From positions 1,674,001-1,738,000 of the forward strand of contig NZ_LR590481.1 in assembly GCF_901482605.1 (NCBI RefSeq): a DNA stretch of 64,000 nucleotides, in the 5' to 3' direction. A program made the translations under genes and the position numbers. The notes beneath the pieces were generated by a model. It was not told where the DNA came from. It was given only the letters and a program-made list of their open reading frames with translations, and made no database searches. Numbering within the stretch: the stretch's first letter is position 1; each line of letters opens with the position of its first letter. The stretch comes from Hathewaya histolytica (GTDB lineage: Bacteria; Bacillota; Clostridia; Clostridiales; Clostridiaceae). This document shows, one piece after another, positions 61,495 to 64,000 of this stretch.

Positions 61495-61623
61495 GAAATG
61501 CGATCAGAAAAGTGGTCGCATCATCTTATACATTTTTAATTATTTTACCTGTCTACTTGACAGGGGTCAGTTCATTACCTCCTACCTTTAAATTTAACTC
61601 ATTTTATAATTTCTTTACTTATA

Positions 61624-62388
61624 TTACTCTTTCATTCCTGTATAAATCAAAATTGCATCTCTTAAAAATTCCGCTGTTCCTGACTGATTTTCATCATAAT
61701 ATGCTCTAAACCTCTCATCAGCAACATACATTTCTGCAATACCAGCATATGCCGCTTTACTGTACTTACTCCAATAATATGTTATCCACTGTCTATGAAG
61801 ATCAGCTACCTTTTGAGCTAAGTCACTTGCTGGATCACCAGTTTTAAAAGCCTCATGAAGTGTTTTCTTTACTTTATCTTCAAGACTTGTAACTATACCG
61901 TACTCTTCTTTAGTTATATCTAATACCTTTTTATTTGATTTTTCAACTTCATCATTACCATATTTTTTTCTAATTTCTTCACCATACTTTTTATCATTAT
62001 CAGCAACTATTTTTTTCTTAAATCCCTCAAATTTCTCTTTATCAGTCATTTCCATTCTCCCTTCCGTTAAAGCTATACTTTTATCTAAATTGTGTATTAA
62101 CAAATCTAGTTGTTTTCTTTTCTCAAGAAGTTTTTCGCGATGTTCTCTAAGTGCATTAGTTCTATCAAAGGAAGGTTCTGTTACTATTTGCTTTATCTTC
62201 TCTAAACTTACTCCTAGTTCTCTGTAGAACATTATTTGCTGTAACCTGTTCACTTCTGATTCCCCATAAATACGATATCCTGAAGAATTAATTCTTGCCG
62301 GCTTAAGAATTCCAATTTCATCATAATACCTAAGGGTTCTTGTAGTAACACCCGCCATACTAGCTATCTTTTGCACCGTATATTCCAT
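61624..62388 (-). CDS. MerR-family transcriptional regulator with TipAS drug-binding domain
   Basis: 254 residues. N-terminal winged helix (MEYTVQKIASMAGVTTRTLRYYDEIGILKPARINSSGYRIYG), coiled-coil dimer helix (about 75-118), and C-terminal TipAS domain (about 130-250; QKVADLHRQWITYYWSKYSKAAYAGIAEMYVADERFRAYYDE) that binds peptide antibiotics such as thiostrepton in Streptomyces TipA. ATG follows AGGAGGTGAG. Its promoter has the 19-bp spacer and dyad of MerR targets, implying autoregulation. The ABC-2 exporter downstream on the same strand is a plausible second target. Confidence 0.93.
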   Translation of the reverse strand: MEYTVQKIASMAGVTTRTLRYYDEIGILKPARINSSGYRIYGESEVNRLQQIMFYRELGVSLEKIKQIVTEPSFDRTNALREHREKLLEKRKQLDLLIHNLDKSIALTEGRMEMTDKEKFEGFKKKIVADNDKKYGEEIRKKYGNDEVEKSNKKVLDITKEEYGIVTSLEDKVKKTLHEAFKTGDPASDLAQKVADLHRQWITYYWSKYSKAAYAGIAEMYVADERFRAYYDENQSGTAEFLRDAILIYTGMKE

Positions 62389-62410
62389 TCGCTCACCTCC
62401 TGATAAGACT

Positions 62411-62441
62411 ACTATACACCTTCACGCAAGGTTAATGTCAA
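62411..62441 (-). promoter_or_regulatory. MerR-type promoter with 19-bp spacer and operator dyad
   Basis: Minus strand: -35 TTGACA (62436-62441), 19-bp spacer, -10 TATAGT (62411-62416). The spacer contains the dyad ACCTTGCGTGAAGGT (62418-62432; perfect 5-bp arms). The overlong spacer with a central dyad is the hallmark of MerR-activated promoters. Confidence 0.85.
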
Positions 62442-62465
62442 CGATTTTAAATTATTTAAATCACT

Positions 62466-62505
62466 AAAATTAAATTAGCTTCAGTAGTTAACTGAAGCTA
62501 ATTTA
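62466..62505 (-). terminator. Terminator after the hemerythrin-like gene
   Basis: Arms TAAATTAGCTTCAGT / ACTGAAGCTAATTTA, minus strand, moderate T tail. Confidence 0.8.
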
Positions 62506-62527
62506 TATATTCCTATGTCTCTATTTC

Positions 62528-63082
62528 CTATTTAATCTTTTTCTCAAATTCCTCTATAAGTTTTATATATTTCTCTTGAATTCCTTTTTCTCTTGCCTTT
62601 TTTTCTACCTCTTCGCAATCTAAATCTAGTTGTTTTAAAGTTTCTTTTGATAAGCTTCTCTCTGCAAATTTATAGACAATATCATTTTCTTTTTCTATAT
62701 GTCTATATAGTAAGTCTGAATATCCCACAGCATTAGCTATTATATCTAATTTTGCTTCTTCCACACCATGTTCTAAAGATTTAAGTGCTTTCTCTAGGTT
62801 TTGCATATGCAATCTACCAAGATCATGCTCTACTAACATACCATGTTTTACTAGTTTTTCTGCTGGCCCCTTAATCTCCTCAACCATTCTATTGAAAAGA
62901 TAATCTTCTTCTTTTCCATGATGATGCTTATCTGCATAGTTTCTTACAAAGTCAATAATTTTATAAAAGTCCTTATAATTCACTTCTTGATCTTTAAGTA
63001 TTTTAAAGCAATACTTTCTTATAACAACTAGCATACGTTTTATATTAGTATGTTCATCTATCATTAATTGAATTGCACTCAT
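62528..63082 (-). CDS. Hemerythrin HHE-domain protein
   Basis: 184-residue four-helix-bundle protein. The metal ligands are spread as in HHE proteins: MIDEHTNIKRML (helix 1), YADKHHHGKEEDYLFNRM (helix 2, HxxxE), MLVEHDLGRLHMQNL (helix 3), LLYRHIEKENDIVYKFA (helix 4, HxxxE). A diiron site that binds oxygen or nitric oxide is likely; in anaerobes such proteins help in oxygen or NO protection. ATG follows GGGAGG. The unrecognised gene upstream is only 19 bp away, so the two are probably one operon. Confidence 0.92.
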   Translation of the reverse strand: MSAIQLMIDEHTNIKRMLVVIRKYCFKILKDQEVNYKDFYKIIDFVRNYADKHHHGKEEDYLFNRMVEEIKGPAEKLVKHGMLVEHDLGRLHMQNLEKALKSLEHGVEEAKLDIIANAVGYSDLLYRHIEKENDIVYKFAERSLSKETLKQLDLDCEEVEKKAREKGIQEKYIKLIEEFEKKIK

Positions 63083-63101
63083 ATTTAAACCTCCCTATTA
63101 T

Positions 63102-63734
63102 CTATCTTTTAATTGAATAAACACCTTTTCCCAGAGTTTCAAAATGAAACTCATTACTTAAAGAAGCTACGAAAGCAGAAATCCATTCTCCCCTAAGATC
63201 ATAAAAATTCTCAACACTGCCATCTACAGCTTGCCAATGTTCAGCATGAAGACACTTTCTACCTTCCCAGGAAATTTCATTTTCATTAGATGTTAAAATT
63301 ATATTTATTCTATCACAAGGCATTCCTTCTAGTATATAATCATTTAAAGCATTATAAATATCCTCAGGTGATGTAGGACAGTTTTTCTCCCCATATTCTA
63401 CTCCACACTTTTCTCCTTGTTTTTTAAATATAGACATTAAGTCTTTTTTATATTCTTCTTTCTCCTTTAATACAGCTGTAACTAAAGCAGCCTGTCTTCC
63501 TTCTGCTGAATGAATTTTACCTTGCAGCCAGCCATGAATATTTGAAGTATCTATTATTTCTTCTAAGGGCTTATTTTCTGTAGGTGCATCATATCTTACC
63601 AAAATCTCTCTGTGCCACTCCTCTACAGGTAGATGATTATTCTCTGCCCAACTTATTATCTCCTTTTCCAAGCTTTCAAACCAAACTATTTTATTATATA
63701 ACCAGTAATGTATTTTACCTAAATATAAACTCAT
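63102..63734 (-). CDS. Unrecognised conserved-looking protein, co-transcribed with the hemerythrin gene
   Basis: 210 residues, soluble, mixed alpha/beta. Visible features: Trp-rich N-terminus (LGKIHYWLYNKIVWFESLEKEIISWAEN), HLPVEEWHREILVRYDAPTENKPLEEIID, Cys residues at CGVEYGEKNCP and GMPCDRINI, and a late EGRKCLHAEHWQAVDG motif (Cys-x-His-x2-His, possible metal ligands). The adjoining diiron gene and these His/Cys residues suggest a metal- or redox-related role, but no family is recognised and no function is assigned. ATG at 63734 follows GGAGG. Confidence 0.6.
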   Translation of the reverse strand: MSLYLGKIHYWLYNKIVWFESLEKEIISWAENNHLPVEEWHREILVRYDAPTENKPLEEIIDTSNIHGWLQGKIHSAEGRQAALVTAVLKEKEEYKKDLMSIFKKQGEKCGVEYGEKNCPTSPEDIYNALNDYILEGMPCDRINIILTSNENEISWEGRKCLHAEHWQAVDGSVENFYDLRGEWISAFVASLSNEFHFETLGKGVYSIKR

Positions 63735-63845
63735 ATCAATTCCTCCATATATAAACTTTATTATATTGTCTTATTTAATCTATATACATTTTATATAAAT
63801 CTACAATGAATTTCGGTAACAAAGGTTACATAAAATTTTACTAAG

Positions 63846-63886
63846 TAAAAAAAGCTACCAAAATATTATTTTTGATAGCTTTTTGT
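63846..63886 (-). terminator. Terminator of the TrkH-type gene
   Basis: Arms AAAAAGCTATCAAAA / TTTTGGTAGCTTTTT with T-run on the minus strand. Confidence 0.85.
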
Positions 63887-63893
63887 TTAAATA

Positions 63894-64000
63894 TTATGAT
63901 TTTCGCCATATTGATGGTCTTAACATAATTAACATTGGATATAATTCTAATCTTCCTGCTAACATACAAAATGAAAATACAATTTTACTTAGTGGTGAAA
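63894..64000 (-). CDS. Potassium transporter TrkH/KtrB family, C-terminal end only
   Basis: Partial gene running off the right edge. The visible 35 codons read SPLSKIVFSFCMLAGRLELY, then PMLIMLRPSIWRKS and stop. The GRLELYP-x-L pattern after a membrane helix, ending in PSxWR, is the typical C-terminus of TrkH/KtrB channel-like potassium transport subunits. A good terminator follows. Subtype cannot be decided from this part. Confidence 0.75.
   Translation of the reverse strand, partial: SPLSKIVFSFCMLAGRLELYPMLIMLRPSIWRKS

Larger units (their letters stand above)
59774..61569 (+). mobile_element. IS3-family insertion sequence
   Basis: About 1.8 kb with imperfect terminal inverted repeats: left TGATCCCTCTAAAGTAGACA (59774-59793) and right, read inward, TGACCCCTGTCAAGTAGACA (61569-61550). 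Inside are orfA and orfB with an A7 slippery run between. TG...CA ends fit the family. I see no convincing 3-5 bp target duplication (left flank ...GATA, right flank GTTC...). Base composition is less AT-rich than the surroundings, as expected for an incoming element. Both frames are intact, so it may be active. Confidence 0.92.
59752..61590 (-). terminator. Rho-independent terminator of the MerR gene split by the IS element
   Basis: On the minus strand, TAAAGGTAGGAG (61579-61590) and its exact complement CTCCTACCTTTA (59751-59762), followed by TTTTTTTG (59743-59750), form a 12-bp T-tailed hairpin once the IS (59774-61569) is removed; the loop would be about 20 nt. The IS sits in the loop, so the arms are now 1.8 kb apart. 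Confidence 0.75.

Noticed and set aside
59760-61580. Target-site duplication of the IS
   Set aside because: No identical 3-5 bp at both ends could be found; not claimed.
1-64000. CRISPR arrays, tRNA or rRNA genes, prophage
   Set aside because: No regularly spaced direct repeats, tRNA cloverleaf ends or phage structural genes were noticed on reading; not computed.

Overview
The window is an AT-rich (roughly 70% or more A+T by eye), low-GC Gram-positive chromosome segment. A GerA-type germinant receptor operon, a clostridial M9 collagenase, clostridial ferredoxin, T-box and cobalamin/adenine riboswitches, strong GGAGG ribosome sites and gene products throughout point to a motile, spore-forming, proteolytic Clostridium sensu stricto. 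I cannot name the species from sequence alone. No rRNA, tRNA, CRISPR array or prophage was seen. The only transposable element is one IS3-family insertion sequence.

Layout. 1-3.0 kb: 5' end of a secreted collagenase (minus strand, runs off the left edge), a small lipoprotein and a VanY-like carboxypeptidase. 3.5-9.6 kb: three tandem paralogous MFS transporters, each with its own promoter and terminator, then an M29 aminopeptidase. Two of the three promoters carry CodY-like boxes, so this looks like a peptide/amino-acid nutrition block. 9.9-16.4 kb: small membrane protein, flagellin with a probable sigma-D promoter and a CsrA-type leader hairpin, polysaccharide deacetylase, DbpA-type helicase, BioY with a BirA-type operator, a cupin-ferredoxin pair. 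16.4-22.3 kb: patatin lipase, a 51-residue gene, then a four-gene ECF cobalamin transporter behind a cobalamin riboswitch. 22.3-31.5 kb: rRNA methyltransferase, purine permease, oligoendopeptidase, tryptophan transporter TrpP under a T-box, PH-domain protein, MATE pump, Fur-box-controlled heavy-metal exporter. 31.6-36.9 kb: a second cobalamin riboswitch in front of a C-terminally truncated binding protein, a chemoreceptor, an alpha/beta hydrolase, RluF. 37-41.4 kb: germinant receptor operon with a small D-type subunit, and a cold-shock protein; a DEAD-box helicase is divergent from it.

43.0-51.2 kb is the most striking block: two LPQTG-anchored NEAT-domain surface proteins (one of 1348 residues with five NEAT-like domains around a leucine-rich-repeat core), a complete binding-protein/permease/ATPase importer and a class D-like sortase, all on the minus strand and closely spaced. 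It reads as a self-contained heme capture, relay and import system. All six NEAT-like domains have a conserved pair of methionines where classical NEATs use Ser/Tyr-based heme binding.

51.7-64 kb: a YgbA-like small protein, adenosine deaminase behind an adenine riboswitch, a DUF2935 protein, a WG-repeat/DUF3298 protein, an ABC-2 exporter operon, an IS3-family element that has landed inside the loop of a transcription terminator, a TipA-type MerR regulator with a classic 19-bp-spacer promoter, a hemerythrin-like protein, an unrecognised gene, and the 3' end of a TrkH-type potassium transporter.

Regulatory RNA and operator density is high: two cobalamin riboswitches, one adenine riboswitch, one T-box, and candidate BirA, Fur, CodY, CsrA, MerR and Crp/Fnr-type sites. 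Directly upstream of trpP, after the T-box terminator, there is a perfect ribosome site followed by the minigene ATG-TGG-TGA (Met-Trp-stop), which I consider worth a test as a tryptophan-sensing device.
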